A DNA stretch of 64,000 bases from Symsagittifera roscoffensis (taxonomy: Eukaryota; Xenacoelomorpha; Acoela; Convolutidae): NCBI RefSeq assembly GCF_963678635.1, contig NC_087064.1, positions 32,650,369-32,714,368 on the forward strand. The letters are read 5' to 3'. This document shows positions 22,350 to 34,245 of the stretch, one piece after another (positions within the stretch are counted from its first letter, which is position 1; each line of letters opens with the position of its first letter). The position numbers and the translations under genes are program-made. A model generated the notes under the pieces. The model was not told the origin of the DNA. It saw nothing but the letters and a program-made list of their open reading frames with translations, and did not search any database.

Positions 22350-22900
22350 CATGGAAAACTTTGAAAGAAATTCTTTCATTAAGACGGATGGGTCCTGTTT
22401 GCTAAACCGTTATGCAGATGACATCAGGAATGAACACAATTGAGGCCTTTGGTGCCGAAAAATAAGTTGTGATATCATTCAGGTGAAAAAGTAGAATAAC
22501 CAACACTGATCCCTGCGTAACGACTTAAGCAATATTTGGCATTTAAGATTTTTTCTTGTTTTTTTTTCAGATATATGATTGGGTTAAATTTCCAACATTT
22601 CTTCTGATGACTATAGAGTGAAGCTTGTAGAGAATTATTCGGTGATTAACGGTATCGAATGTTTAACCGAAATCAAGAAACAAGCAAACTTTGTACCAAT
22701 GGTCTTCTTACCATTGTACCAATTTGTTCTTTGTACCAATTTGTTCTTTGTACCAATTTCTTCTTAGTTGGTCAGCCAGCTGTAGAACTGATTGTATTTA
22801 TGAGCAGTTTTTTATAAACTAAAATGGGAATTGCACGAAGTTTAGTTTTGATCAATGAAAGACATTAAACTTACTAATACGTTTTTTTTCCAGAATTTTT
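22350..22900 (-). pseudogene. LINE reverse-transcriptase fragment
   Basis: The minus strand encodes the RT palm motifs in order: motif A near 22640-22690 (CLFLDFG-stop-TFDTVNH), motif B near 22500-22530 (TQGSVLV) and the catalytic YADD box near 22410-22425 (RYADDIRNEHN). Stops and frame breaks show that it is dead. The FDTVNH form fits CR1/jockey-type LINEs. A 17-bp direct repeat (TTTGTACCAATTTGTTC) at about 22700-22760 interrupts the region. Confidence 0.7.
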
Positions 22901-23031
22901 CTGAGGGCAGTTTGGGCTTTTAATATGGTGAACGAGCTGAACCCGCCCAACATGGGCTAAAGAAAGAAAGAACGATTTTTTTGCAGTCTCGTGTTAAAAT
23001 CTATAGACCATATATTTTGTTAGTTGTCTTC

Positions 23032-24235
23032 TCAAACGAGGGCTATTCTCATGCGCGAAGGACCGAATGAGCGAAAAAACTCGTGAACGGGGGCTATTCT
23101 CATGCGCGAAGGACCGAATGAGCGAAAAAACTCGAAAATAAAATTAGCCGAAAGGCAATTTTTAAAAAGAAGCAATGGCCATTCAATTAAAATGAATTGA
23201 ATAAAGCAATATTTTGCTTCTTTCATTACGAAACCCTTGAAATATAAAATTTGTCCGAATTTTGCGGCGGTCAATGACAATTTGAAAATTTCGCATATTT
23301 CTGCAGTTTTTACAGTGCTGATTTAAATTAACCGGACAAAACGAGCAAAGCTTGAAATTTAAAACGCGTTTTTCTCAAATTAGGTTGAGTTTAGGTGAAA
23401 GCTTATCAAGACAAAACTAGCTTAAACTTTTAGCAGAATTAATATATTGTAATTTGTTTTGCGAAATTCGGGCCCAAAATTTTACCCCAATAATGGGTCA
23501 TTTTGGCTTTTCTTAGTTAATAGAAAATTACGCCAAAAGTACCCAGTCGATCTAGACATAATTATACCAAAGTGAGCCCCTTACGTAGCCCAACAAACAA
23601 GTCTCCAAAAAAATTTGCAAACCGTTTAAAACTTGTTTTAAAGTAAAAATTTGATGTTTTATATAGTAAAAACGACCTCTTTTGTCTATCAAACAAAAAT
23701 AAATTAACTTATATAATATTTTGGAGAATATACTCTTCTTAAAGTTTGTTGGGCTACGTAAGGGGCTCACTTTGGTATAATTATGTCTAGATCGACTGGG
23801 TTCTTTTGGCGTAATTTTCTATTAACTAAGGAAGCCAAAATGACCCATTTGTGGGGTAAAATTTTAGGCCCGAATTTCGCAAAACAAATTACAATATATT
23901 AATTCTGCTAAAAGTTTAAGCAAGTTTTGTCTGATAAGCTCTCACCTAAACTCAACCCAATTTGAGAAAAACGCGTTTTAAATTTCAAGCTTAGCTCGTT
24001 TTGTCCGGTTAATTTAAATCAGCACTGTAAAAACTGCAGAAATATGCAAAATTTTCAAATTGTCATTGACCGCCGCAAAATTCGGACAAATTTTATATTT
24101 CAAGGGCAATATCAATACTCCAGTCACTAGAAATGTTTACTTTCTTTCCAAATTTTAGATTAGTGAAATCTGATTGGCTGATTTTTGTTTTCGCGCATTC
24201 GGTCCTTCGCGTATAAGGGATTCCACCTTCTCAAA
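23032..24235. mobile_element. Palindromic element split at its centre by a MITE
   Basis: Left arm (to 23312) and right arm (from 24028) are inverted copies. The segment from TTGAAATATAAAATTTGTCC to TTTCTGCAGTTTTTA on the left is mirrored after 24028. Outer ends share CGCGAAGGACCGAATG; the left end carries it twice in direct repeat (about 23055 and 23105). The MITE at 23313-24027 lies exactly between the arms. No coding sequence. Confidence 0.8.
23313..24027. mobile_element. Palindromic MITE, copy 2
   Basis: 715 bp, ends CAGTGCTGATTTAAATTAAC in inverted orientation, TA on both sides. Homologous to copy 1 over most of its length, with some short deletions. The host palindrome's two arms meet at this element's TA. 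Confidence 0.85.
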
Positions 24236-24510
24236 CTACTCGCGGACCGAGTTTGAGCATATTATTACATAGGGGTCTATAATTGGAACTAACCTTTCTT
24301 ACTCTCTTGCACTAATTTCAAAGTGTTTTGCTTTATCGGTTGTTGTCTTGTGCGGGACTGGGTTATTGCGTGAATGGCAAAAATTTTGATGGATTTTGTG
24401 TTAGCGTCATTTTCTGTCGTTTTGAAAACTAGCCGTTAATCATTAGCCGTCGTGATTATTTCGTACAGCGTGTTTCTACGAATATGAATTTTAATTTTAG
24501 TGTTTTTTAG

Positions 24511-24783
24511 TCTATTGGAGCTGGTGGGCTTAAGCTGGGATCATACGTAATGCTTGGTGGAATGGGAGCTGCGGGTGGTGCTGGAATTGGGTACAAGTTA
24601 GACAGCGACAAAAGCTCCAGCGAAAAAACTATAGAAATTCAAGAAAACAAAAACTTCTCTTGGGCAGAATCAATAGAAGCCGGTGTCCAAAAAAGTTCCG
24701 AAGTAGTTGGAAATGCTGCGGGGAGCACATACGGCTATATTAAAAAAATCCCAAGCAAAATTGGCAATCTGACTAAATTGTAA
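24511..24783 (+). CDS. ISG12/IFI27-family protein, exon 2
   Basis: Acceptor TGTTTTTTAG; 90 codons and TAA. It continues the signature with SIGAGGLKLGSYVMLGGMGA and a Gly-rich GAAGGAGIGYKLD run. A polar tail of about 60 residues follows (DSDKSSSEKTIEIQENKNFS onward), with amphipathic SWAESIEAGVQKSSEVVGNA. Vertebrate ISG12 proteins usually end soon after the hydrophobic core, so this tail is a distinguishing feature; several invertebrate members also carry extensions. Joining exons 1 and 2 gives an uninterrupted 150-residue protein. Confidence 0.85.
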   Translation, partial: SIGAGGLKLGSYVMLGGMGAAGGAGIGYKLDSDKSSSEKTIEIQENKNFSWAESIEAGVQKSSEVVGNAAGSTYGYIKKIPSKIGNLTKL

Positions 24784-25450
24784 GCTGACGTTTAGTTTTT
24801 GGTCAAAATTAACTTGAAATTTCACTGTTATTCGATTGCTTCGGTGACAACAAATATGAATTTCCATGAAAGTGAATTACGATTGCACATTTTCTTTTAT
24901 TGCGATTTTCATAAACGGTTTAATATCGCTTGTTTTGTAGATTGACAGTTATTTATTTAACAATAATTTATGTAGACAATTAGCTAATGGGGCTTAAGTG
25001 CAGGCGTTACTTACAAATGCTTTAGTTCTATCCTCTCCCATCGTCTATGTTGTATTATGGTTGAAATTTGTTGATAAAGAAAGAAAATATTCCACAACAT
25101 AATTTATTTTCTTCATAAGTCATGATTAATCTTTGATTATAAGTCAGACTCTTTTGATTCTAGCATGCTTGAAAAAGTGAAGGAGTTATGACGGAGGTGA
25201 GTCTTTTTCTGCGATTTTATGTACCTCGTTGAAATCTTGTCGGGAATCCAGTGTGGCACAACACTAAAACCATTTAAATCATGATCTGAATTACAAAAAG
25301 AAAATTTAAAAAAAACTATCTGATTTCTCTACTTTTTACTTTGGCGAGTGAATGAAGATTCAAATGCCAATTTGATTCTAGATTCAGAATACATAATTGA
25401 AACTTATGTTCGTTCGTAAAATTGCATATAAATTGATCATTTTTTGTACT
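24784..25450 (+). repeat. ISG12 3' flank, duplicated at 29508-30105
   Basis: From TTTAGTTTTTGGTCA (about 24792) the 3' UTR and flank match 29508-30105 with roughly 90% identity by eye. Shared landmarks are TTCGATTGCT, AACAATAATTTAT and TCGGGAATCCAGTGTGGCAC. No additional gene is seen. Confidence 0.8.
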
Positions 25451-25789
25451 ATTTTTTTCTTTGCAAATATTACTGTGGACGAAACATGTTTTGCTGTTTG
25501 CAAAGACACCAACTTCTATTTCTTGTTTATCCATCCAATTTATTATACAGAGTTTGAATCAACCCGCAGAAAACTTTTTTCAATTTGGAACAATTAAGCT
25601 TTAAATATAAATTGACACTAGTTTGGAATAGCCTCGAAAATAGAAATCTATCTTTTAACACTTGGTGTTGATCAAGAATTAGCGAATAGGTTTATTGATT
25701 TCTTTGTTGACTAAGTTCGCAAACTAGCCCTTATCTTTATGCCTGATGCCAATAAGCTGGAATGTCTAATTCCACTAAAAAATTGCTCT

Positions 25790-26120
25790 TTTTGTTACAC
25801 TAGCCAGCAGCGTTTTATTAATACGTACCTTCTTTTTTTTCTAATCTAACTCGCAAATAAAAGTGTTCTTCAAAAGTATTCACTTATTTGGTGGCACTTT
25901 TGCTATAATCGCAATTTCATAGGATCTGTTCTCTGCTTTATTTGTGACTAGTGTTTGTGATTTATTGAGAGTCCGTGGCTGAGTGGTTAGTGCGTGAGAC
26001 TCAAAATCTCTAGGTTGCAGACCGAATCCGAGACGTAGTCGATTTTTTCTTATTGCACTTTATAAAGCTGCCTGTATCGTGTTCTCGGTAGTGTTTGCGA
26101 AGTGCAGCCTTGTCTCTATT
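25790..26120 (+). mobile_element. tRNA-like SINE with hairpin tail
   Basis: The head TTATTAATACGTACCTTCTT, then TCTAATCTAACTCGC, is at about 25815-25860. The tRNA-like block at 25970-26035 has A box TGGCTGAGTGG and GTGAGACTCAAAATCTC. The B box region GACCGAATCC is slightly eroded. The tail TGCGAAGTGCAGCCTTGTCT is at 26096-26115. Same subfamily as 1600-1900 and 40970-41630. The DNA at 25450-25790 shows no feature. Confidence 0.65.
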
Positions 26121-26404
26121 TTAAATCGATGAATTCTCCCATTTCCCCGTCCTTTTCAAAAATGTGTTTGTCTAGCCTTACCTCAAGAAACCAAATGCAG
26201 GCTCTGAACAACTTGTCATATTGGCCACTTTCCATTTTTTTTTTCAGCAGAAATTTTGAGAAAAATTTTGATAAATGAGTATCTTACTATGAATAATCTG
26301 CTATATACTCATCAATCAGCTTATAGAAGGGCTTATTCGAACGAGACCGCCTTTTGAACACTTCCATCCAGTGATTTGATGACAAAATTAGAACAATGAA
26401 AAAC

Positions 26405-27865
26405 ATTAGTGTTGTTGTAAGCTCGTATGCTGCAAATAAGGGCTTCTGACACGGTTTGTTTGCTTGATTGTCCGTGTTCTTGATTTGTTTGACGGTGCTT
26501 GGGTGGTTGTCAATCGCTTGTTTTCATTACTTTGGTTCAGATGAAACAAAAATTGATTTGTTGGTTTCGACTCGTCCTGTGGCAAATATGCTTTGTGACT
26601 CTCTTGGGGTTGCCCTGGGTAGGCGGAGAGTCCCAATTCCAGTAAAAAAAATACCGTCAATTATACCAGTGTCTTCACTAGTTGCTAGTGGCATCAATTG
26701 TTTGTCCAATTGGTTAAAATTTGGTGTGTTATGAACTCGACGTGAAGGCCTTTTTTCCTCTGGCTGGTACCCAGAAGTGACCTAGTCGTCATGTGAGCGA
26801 TGCTGTTAGCTGAGGTTTAAGAACGCAGCAGCTTTGATGAGGTCTTCCCATAAACTTTCAATTGTGAGGTCTCTCGGGTTTTGTTGACAGTTGAACAGAT
26901 GTTTGGTATCGTGATGCACAATTTTGCACAGTGGGTATTCATTTGTCCTTTGAGGATCTATTTTACTCATGTAGGAGTTTAGACGTTTACTATGCCCAAA
27001 AGTACTTGTGATAGAATGACTCTTGTGCCTCAAGATAGTTTGAGATCATCCTCTTGATTTTTGTTGGAAGGGAACCAGTGACTTTGTTGACACATCATTC
27101 CGATGATTATATCTGTGCTTTTTGCTATTCAACCATGATGATTTCGTTGTTTTCGTCTAAAAACAAGTCAGTTTAATTGCCGAAGCGATTTATCCAGTGT
27201 TGGGTGGATGAGCCTGGACTCGCTCGTAAGTGTGGTGATCAGGTCTATGTGGACGGTGACTGCCAACAAGAAACTGCTTTGATAACATCTCATTGTGAGG
27301 CTTTACTTCAAGCATTTCTGTTTCGTCATGCAGACTATTGGAGACTATTCCAGTTTGTGTTACTAATGGCTGGCGTCCAAATTGGTGCTCTGTGGTTTAG
27401 TACACTGCGCTCGATGATCGTGTAAGTAACAGTCGGTGTTTCTTTTGAGCAAACCCAATTGGAACCAGATAGCGTTTTAATGATGTTATTGCGTTTTTGA
27501 AGTTTCCCTCATGTGTTAGTGATGTGTTGAAAGAAATTGAGCATGCTTTCAAATGTGACCCCTAATGTTTTCGGCTTGGACTTCAGGGGGTTAGTTTGAC
27601 CACTTATTGATAGCTGTGGGTCAAAACTCACCTCGTCGCTCCAATTCGAAAAGATTGCTCACGATGATTTGTCTGCGGAAAGTGTAAATACTCTTGAGTC
27701 AAGCCATTCTTCGAATTCTGTTAGATACGGAGAGGTTTGTGGGTTCAGTTGTTTGACGTCGCTGTTGGATGTTTGTATAGTCATATCGTCAGCATAGGTT
27801 ATAATGTTTGTATTAGTGGGGGCTTTGGTAGAGTGCTAATGTAGATTTTAAGTAGCATGGGCGCA
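26405..27865 (-). pseudogene. Jockey-like LINE fragment, copy 1
   Basis: The minus strand carries the C-terminal zinc-knuckle end at 26806-27033 (CKIVHHDTKHLFNCQQNPRD, then SLWEDLIKAAAFLNLS), typical of jockey/R1-type LINEs. The catalytic YADD box (ITYADDMTIQTSNSDV) is near 27770-27805. Multiple frameshifts and stops. Homologous to 27865-28855 and 30105-31960. Confidence 0.75.
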
Positions 27866-28855
27866 TGGGAAAAACATTAGTGTTGTTGTTTTAAGCTCGT
27901 ATCCTGCAAATTAAGACTTCAGGCTTCTGACACGGTTTGTTTGCTTGATTGCCCGTGTTCTTGATTTTTTTTGACGGTGCTTGGGTGGTTGTCAATCGTT
28001 TGTTTTCATTACTTTGGTTCAGATGAAACAGAAATTGATTTGTTGGTTTCGACTCGTCTTGTGGCAAATAAACACTGACTCTCCCTGGGTGCCCCTGGGT
28101 AGGTGGAGAGTCTACCAATTCCAGTGCAAGGCCCGTCAATTGTACCAGTGTGTTCACTAGTTGCTAGTCGCATCACTTGTTTGTTCAACTTAAAGTTTCA
28201 AGTTAATGTTTGGTGTGTTATGGACTCGACGTGAAGGCCTTTTTTTCTCTGGCTGGTACCCAGAAGTGACCTAGTCGTCATGTAAGTGATGCTGTTAGCT
28301 GAGGTTTAAGAACGCAGCAGCTTTGGTGAGGTCTTCCCATAAACATCAAATTGTGAAGTCTCTCGGATTTTTTTGACAGTTGAACAGATGTTTGGTATCA
28401 TGTTGCACAATTTTGCATAGTGGGCATTCACTTGTCCTTTGAGGATCTATTCTACTCAAATAGGTGCTTAGGCGTTTACTATGCCCAAAAGTATTTGTGA
28501 TAGAATGACTCTTGTGCCTCAAGATAGTTTGAGTTCATCCTCTTGATTATTGTTGGGAGGGAGCCAGTGACTTTGTTGACACATCATTCCGATGATTATA
28601 TCTGTGCTTTTTGCTATTCAACCATGTTGAATCCGTTGTTTTCATCTAAAAACAAGTCAATTTCATTGCCGAAGCGATTTATCCAGTGTTGGGTGGATGA
28701 GCCTGGACTCGCTCGTAAGTGTGGTGATCAGGTCTATGTGGACGGTGACTGCCAACAAGAAACTGCTTTGATAACATCTCATTGTGAGGCTTTACTGCAA
28801 GCATTTCTGTTTCGTCATGCTGACTATTGGAGACTATTCTAGTAGTTGCTATGCA
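27865..28855 (-). pseudogene. Jockey-like LINE fragment, copy 2
   Basis: It starts AAAAACATTAGTGTTGTTGT as copy 1 does at 26400 and stays collinear with it to about 28850, with substitutions and small indels. It carries the same 3' part of the element, C-terminal region only. It ends against a plus-strand LINE fragment. Confidence 0.7.
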
Positions 28856-29500
28856 AATAAGTAGTTGATACTCAAACAGAAGCATAAATAACTGTCAACA
28901 ATTGTTATTAGTTGCTACAGAAATAAATATTTGCTACTTCAACAGTAACATAAAAATATTTGCAACTCAAAACATTTGTTTCCTGTGAACTGAACTTCCG
29001 CAAGGATCTCTGTTAGGGTCACTGAAATTTTTTTAAATCTCCATGACTTTGTTGCTTGCAGTTGTCTTGAAAACAAGATCTGCGTACGTTAGCATCGCAG
29101 GCGATTCTTTTATTAAACATTTCTGTTGATAAATCTGAAAGTATGGCAGTTGTTCCGAAAGGCCCAGATCGAATTGTAAATTGGTTCAAAAATGCAGGTT
29201 TTGTTTTAAAATTGGAGAAGAATTGGACACATTCCATGCTTGTAAATAGCCGATAAAAAGCCTAAAAGGCTTACCTAACTTCACCTTACAAGGCATAATA
29301 GTTTTTTTTGTGATACTAGGAGTTACTCATGCTGATAATGTGGTAATGACCGACGAAATAAAACGTTGCTACCATCTTTTGCTGAAAATTTATTTCATTT
29401 GATTTTACTTCAGCTCTGATAGTGAGACATGCTAGTCACATTTCTACTTCTTTCATGACTGGATTAATGCTATTGTTTTTACACTCTCGTCAAAAAATCT
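28855..29500 (+). pseudogene. CR1/L2-like LINE RT fragment, copy A
   Basis: The plus strand has an RT motif-B relic (LPQGSLLG near 28995-29020; a stop replaces part in this copy). RIVNWFKNAGFVLKLEKNWT follows at about 29168-29227, the usual region after YADD, and then a GVTHADNVVMTDEI stretch. It is paired with a second copy at 32210-32830. Confidence 0.65.
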
Positions 29501-29507
29501 AAATTTT

Positions 29508-30105
29508 AGTTTTTGGTCAGAATTAACTTGAAATTTCACTGGTATTCGATTGCTCCGGTGACAACAAATAATGGATTTCCATGGAAGTGAATTATGATTG
29601 CACGTTTTTTTTATATAGCTGTTTTCATAAACGGTTGAATATCGTTTGTTTTGTTGATTGACAATTATTTATTTAACAATAATTTATATAGACAATTAGT
29701 TAATGGAGCTTAAGTGCTGGCGTTACTTACAAATACTTGTGTTTTATCCCCGCCTATCATCCATGTTGTATTTTAATTGAAATTTAATTGTTGATAAAGA
29801 TAGCAAATGTTTCTCCACTACAGAATTTATTTTCTTCATAAGTCATGATTAATATTTGATTAAAAGTCAGTCTCTTTTGATCCTGTTGTTCTTGAAAAAG
29901 TGAAAGAATTATGACTGAGGGTGACTCTTGTTTTCTGCGATTTTTTGTACCTCGTTGAAATCTTGTCGGGAATCCAGTGTGGCACAATACTAAAACCCTT
30001 TAAATCATTATCTGAAATACAAAAAGGAAATTAAAAAACTATCTGATTTCTCTACTTTTCACATATAATTGTTCGTAAAATTGCATAAATTGATCATTTT
30101 TTTGT
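29508..30105 (+). repeat. Segmental duplicate of the ISG12 3' flank
   Basis: About 600 bp collinear with 24792-25450. It ends where the shared TTGATCATTTTTTGTACT passes straight into LINE sequence (GTTTGACGGTGCTTGG). The copy therefore lacks the ~1 kb that separates flank and LINE at the source, including the SINE and the LINE's last ~90 bp. Confidence 0.8.
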
Positions 30106-31960
30106 ACTGTTTGACGGTGCTTGGTTGGTTGTCAATCGTTTGTTTTCATTACTCTGGTTCGGATGAAACAGAAATTGATTTGTTGGTTTCGACTCGTCCT
30201 GTGGCAAATATGCTTTGTGACTCTCCTGGGGTTGCCCTGGGTAGGTGGAGAGTCCCAATTCCAGTAAAAAAAATACCGTCAATTATACCAGTGTCTTCAC
30301 TAGTTGCTAGTGACATCAATTGTTTGTCCAATTGGTTAAAGTTTGGTGTTATGTACTCGATGTGAAGGCCTTTATTCCTCTGGCTGGTACCCTGAGGTGA
30401 CCTAGTCGTCATATGAACGATGCTGTTAGCTGAGGCTTAAGAACGCAGCAGCTTTGATGAGGTCTTCCCATAAACTTTCAATTGTGAGGTCTCTCGGGTT
30501 TTGTTTACAGTTGAACAGATGTTTGGTATCGTGATGCACAATTTTGCATAGTGGGTATTCATTTGTCCTTTGAGGATCTATTTTACTCATGTAGGAGTTT
30601 AGACGTTTACTATGCCCAAAAGTACTTGTGATAGAATGACTCTTGTGCCTCAAGATAGTTTGAGATCATCCTCTTGATTTTTGTTGGGAGGGAACCAGTG
30701 ACTTTGTTGACACATCATTCCGATGATTATATCTGTGCTTTTTGCTATTCAACCATGATGATTTCGTTGTTTTCATCTAAAAACAAGTCAGTTTCATCGC
30801 CGAAGCGATCTTCCAGTGTTGGACGGATGAGCCTGGACTCGCTCGTAAGTGTGGTGATCAGGTCTATGTGGACGGTAACTGCCAACAAGAAACTGCTTTG
30901 ATGACATCTCATTGAGAGGCTTATTTCAAGCTTTTCTGTTTCGTCATGCAGACTATTGGAGACTATTCCAGTTTGTGTTACTAATGGCTGGCGTCCAAAT
31001 TAGTGCTCTGTGGTTAAGTACACTGCGCGCGATGGTCATGTAAGTAGCACTCAGTGTTTATTTTGAGCAACCCCAATTGGAACCAGATAGCGTTTTAATG
31101 ATGTTATTGCGTTTTTGAAGTGTCCCTCATGTGTTAGTGATGTGTTGTAAGAAATTGAGCATGCTTTCAAATGTGACCCCTAATGTTTTTGGCTTGGACT
31201 TCAGGGGGTTAGTTTGACCACTTATTGATAGCTGTGGGTCAAAACTCACCTCTTCGCTCCAAGTCGAAAAGATTGTTGACGATGATTCATCTGCGGAAGG
31301 TTAAGTTCTCTTGAGGCAAGCCATTCTTGTAGAGTGCTGATGTAGATTATCAATAGCATGGGCGAGAGTACTCCGCCTTGAGGCACACCTTGTTTGACTT
31401 TACGCTGTTTTTATTTGGAGTTCCGGAACTCCACAAAAGTCAACCGCCCTTGTAGATAAGCTGATTTTCATCTCTTGGTAATGATCGAGATGCTGCCTCT
31501 AAAATGTCTTCTAGAAGCGTTGTATGGTCGGCCATGTCGAAATCCGCAATTAAATCTAACGCTACAAAGAGAGTGCTGTCACAAGATTTTTTGTTTGTTC
31601 AGCCCTGCTCGGATGTTATCGTAGATGCAATTCAGAACAGTTATGGTTGATTTGCCACTTTTGAAGCCAGGTTGATAGTTTTTTAAGAGAACTCGTTTAA
31701 AATCATAAGGCATTGTGCGTTCGGCCAGTTTGGCTCCCGGGGACGGAAAGGCGATTGAACGATAGCTTTTAGGTTCCTGAGCCAGTTTGTTGGGTTTTAG
31801 AATTATTTTTCCATTTTTCTATATTTATGGAATAGTACAGCTGCTAATTGAGAGGTTACTAGCCTTGATTAAGTAGTTTAGTCCTAGTGGCCCGAGATGG
31901 TGGGGCTAATTTATCTGGTTCAAGAGCTTTGCTTTGATGTTTTGATTGCAAATTGAACCT
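30105..31960 (-). pseudogene. Jockey-like LINE fragment, copy 3 (RT motifs A and B)
   Basis: Longest copy. The minus strand encodes motif A near 31530-31575 (FVALDLIADFDMADHTTLLE), motif B near 31340-31400 (KQGVPQGGVLSPMLLIIY) and the zinc-knuckle C terminus at 30426-30653. The segment with the YADD box seen in copy 1 is missing near 31320. GVPQGGVLSP and the C-terminal HHDTKHLFNC are typical of the jockey/R1 group. Stops and indels make it non-functional. Confidence 0.8.
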
Positions 31961-32209
31961 CCATTGTTGATGAATTTGTTTAATTTAATGGCAGGTTTTT
32001 TAAATTTTTCTCACAATACTACGTTTAATTGCACCAAAAACATTATTACTTATTGCACCAGATATATCAGCTGCTTTTGGTACTTAAATTCTTGAACAAA
32101 CTCTGACAAGTTTTTTAGAATCAAAGAGGCTGCTGTAGAATTATTTATGCCATAAATTAGCGAAAGAAATCAATATATCACTTTCTCAATAGTTGCAACT
32201 GAGTTGCAC

Positions 32210-33400
32210 CTTAACTTTTTGTTAATAGTTGCTACACAAATAAATATTTGCTACTCCAACAGTAACGTAAATAATAGTTGCTACTCAAAACAACTGTTTC
32301 CTGTGAACTGAACTTCCGCAAGGATCTCTGCTAGGGTCGCTGAATTTTTTCGCCATGACTTCATTGCTTGAAGTTGTCTTGAAAACAAGTTCTGCGTACG
32401 TAAGTAACGCAAACAATTGTTTTTTTTTACGTTTCTGTGAATAAATCTGAAAGTACGGCAGTTGTTCAGTAAGGCCTAGATCAAGTTGTAAATTGGTTCA
32501 AAAATGCAGGGTTTGTTTTAAAAATGGAGAAGAATAGAACTTATTCCTTGCGTGTAAATAGCCGATAAAATGCCAAAAAGGTTTACCTAACTTCACCCTA
32601 CAAGACGTTTTAAGTTTTTTTTGGAGATTTTAGGAGTTTCTCTTGCTGATAATGTGCTAATGGCCGATGAAATAAAACGTTTATGCGAGAGTTTTTACCA
32701 CCTTTTGCTGAAATTGTATTCCGTTTCCATTTGATTTTTCCTCAGCTCTGATATTGAGACATGCTAGCCAGATCTAGTTCTTTCAAGACCGGATTACTGT
32801 TATTGTTTGTACACTCTCGTCAAAAAACATGACTCAGAAATACAACGGTCAACGTTCACAAAGCAGTGCATGACGATTCGTCTACCAGATGACAATTTCA
32901 AGCAGCATCAATTTCGTACGCGATTTACATTGGCTACCTGTTGAGCAAAAGATTTCTTTAAAAAAGTGTAAAAAGTGTATCTAACGCGTAGTTTTTTTTG
33001 CTCCTGTTAAAATATTATCTAATTTAGCTCATAGACTGAAAAGCAGCAAATCAAATTTCAATCAAATTGTTCTGACAAAAGCAACAACTGCGTATGAAAG
33101 TTAAAAAAGCAAACACAGATATATTTTTGAAGGCTGTATCTCTGGAATGAACTGCCAGTGAAATTAAAAACAGAAAATCTTACAAAAAATTCGAAGCTAG
33201 TCTCTAAACACGGCTGTTCAGAGTGTAGGTATACGCTGGCTCAGAGCTATTGTTTCTCAGTTATAGAAGGCATTTATAAACAAAAGTGTTATCTCATTTT
33301 TTTAAACAAAGCTTTGCAATGTCATGAGCAATGTAATCCTAGAAGGATGATAAATCTTAAAGTTTTGCCTGTTTGATATAAGCATGAAAAGACGAAATTG
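32210..33400 (+). pseudogene. CR1/L2-like LINE RT fragment, copy B with 3' end
   Basis: Homologous to copy A up to about 32830 (LPQGSLLGSL near 32305, VNWFKNAG near 32490). It continues into the typical 3' end of these LINEs: DLHWLPVEQKISL near 32925-32960 and LWNELPVKLKTENLTKNSKL near 33138-33200. Broken by stops. Confidence 0.7.
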
Positions 33401-34240
33401 TGTCTTTGGAGAGTCTCTGGTTAACTGCGTTGTCCTTGTAAAAACGCTTTCTATCAGTTGCACAGGTGGAACAGATAAAACTCTAGGTTCAAATAAGGTG
33501 TTCAAAGAGTTTGTTAATTTTGGAGTTCAGAAACTTGTTATCATGGGTGGCACAATCTGAATGACAGAAGAGGAAATAGGTCAATATCAGAGGCATTCAT
33601 TGCTGAATACATGGAATATGTCGTTTCAGAGACATGAAATTCAGAGATGGGTCCGTCGATGTAGCTATAGTATCCTTAATTGGCGTAAGAGGTTGCTAAC
33701 GAAAAATTCGTCGAAAAGCCGGTGATATCGACTACGTGCAGCAGCATATGGCATTCCATATGCAAAGACGAAAATTTTTGGTTCAGAAAGGATAAATATA
33801 TTCCATGATAGGCTTCACCCCCACCGGTTTCTATACTTATTTTTTTTGGGTTTCTTACTTATTATATGGGTTTTTCTTTCTGTTGGTTCTTACATGGCTT
33901 CCTCAATGGAAGCAGACATGAGCTTCTTTTAGAGGATTGTAAATTAAAGCCTCAGTCTGGTGCGCCTTGCTTTAGTTATCGATGCTCTTTTATGAATGGT
34001 CGCATGAGATCTCCCAATTTTCATCTATTAAAGGAGTATGCGATCCACGATTCATAAGCAAATCATTGCGATCCAGGACTCATATTGATTTTGAATGGAC
34101 AGAAAAATTTATTCCACAAACGAAAGCAGTTGCCAAATACGAATGAATTCCAGAATTGGTGCATGAACAACAAGATAATGTTGATGATGCTTAACTTCCT
34201 GTATTATTTCGAGGTTATGCACGAATAATTTTTCAGTCTC
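33400..34240. other. Unassigned stretch with broken coding-like segments
   Basis: Plus-strand pieces such as FGVQKLVIMGGTI, KFRDGSVDVAIVSLIGVRG and HMAFHMQRRKF look protein-like but are cut by stops and frame changes. I cannot assign a family. Probably a decayed gene or transposon part. Confidence 0.35.
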
Positions 34241-34245
34241 AAGTA

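Larger units (their letters stand above)
17295..24510 (+). other. Intron of the ISG12-like gene
   Basis: A 7,216-bp intron holding a SINE, two complex palindromic elements, a TIR element and a LINE RT fragment, listed separately. Stretches 19340-20030 and 21740-22350 show no recognised feature beyond AT-rich sequence. At 18401-19260 are SINE-head and tail relics (ATTCGGGTACTAGACG near 18432; CGCTCCGCTTCGCC near 19226). Confidence 0.8.

Noticed and set aside
26468-27425. Plus-strand frames of 80-99 codons, repeated near 28543 and 30069
   Set aside because: Shadows of the minus-strand jockey-like LINE; real LINE motifs are read on the minus strand.
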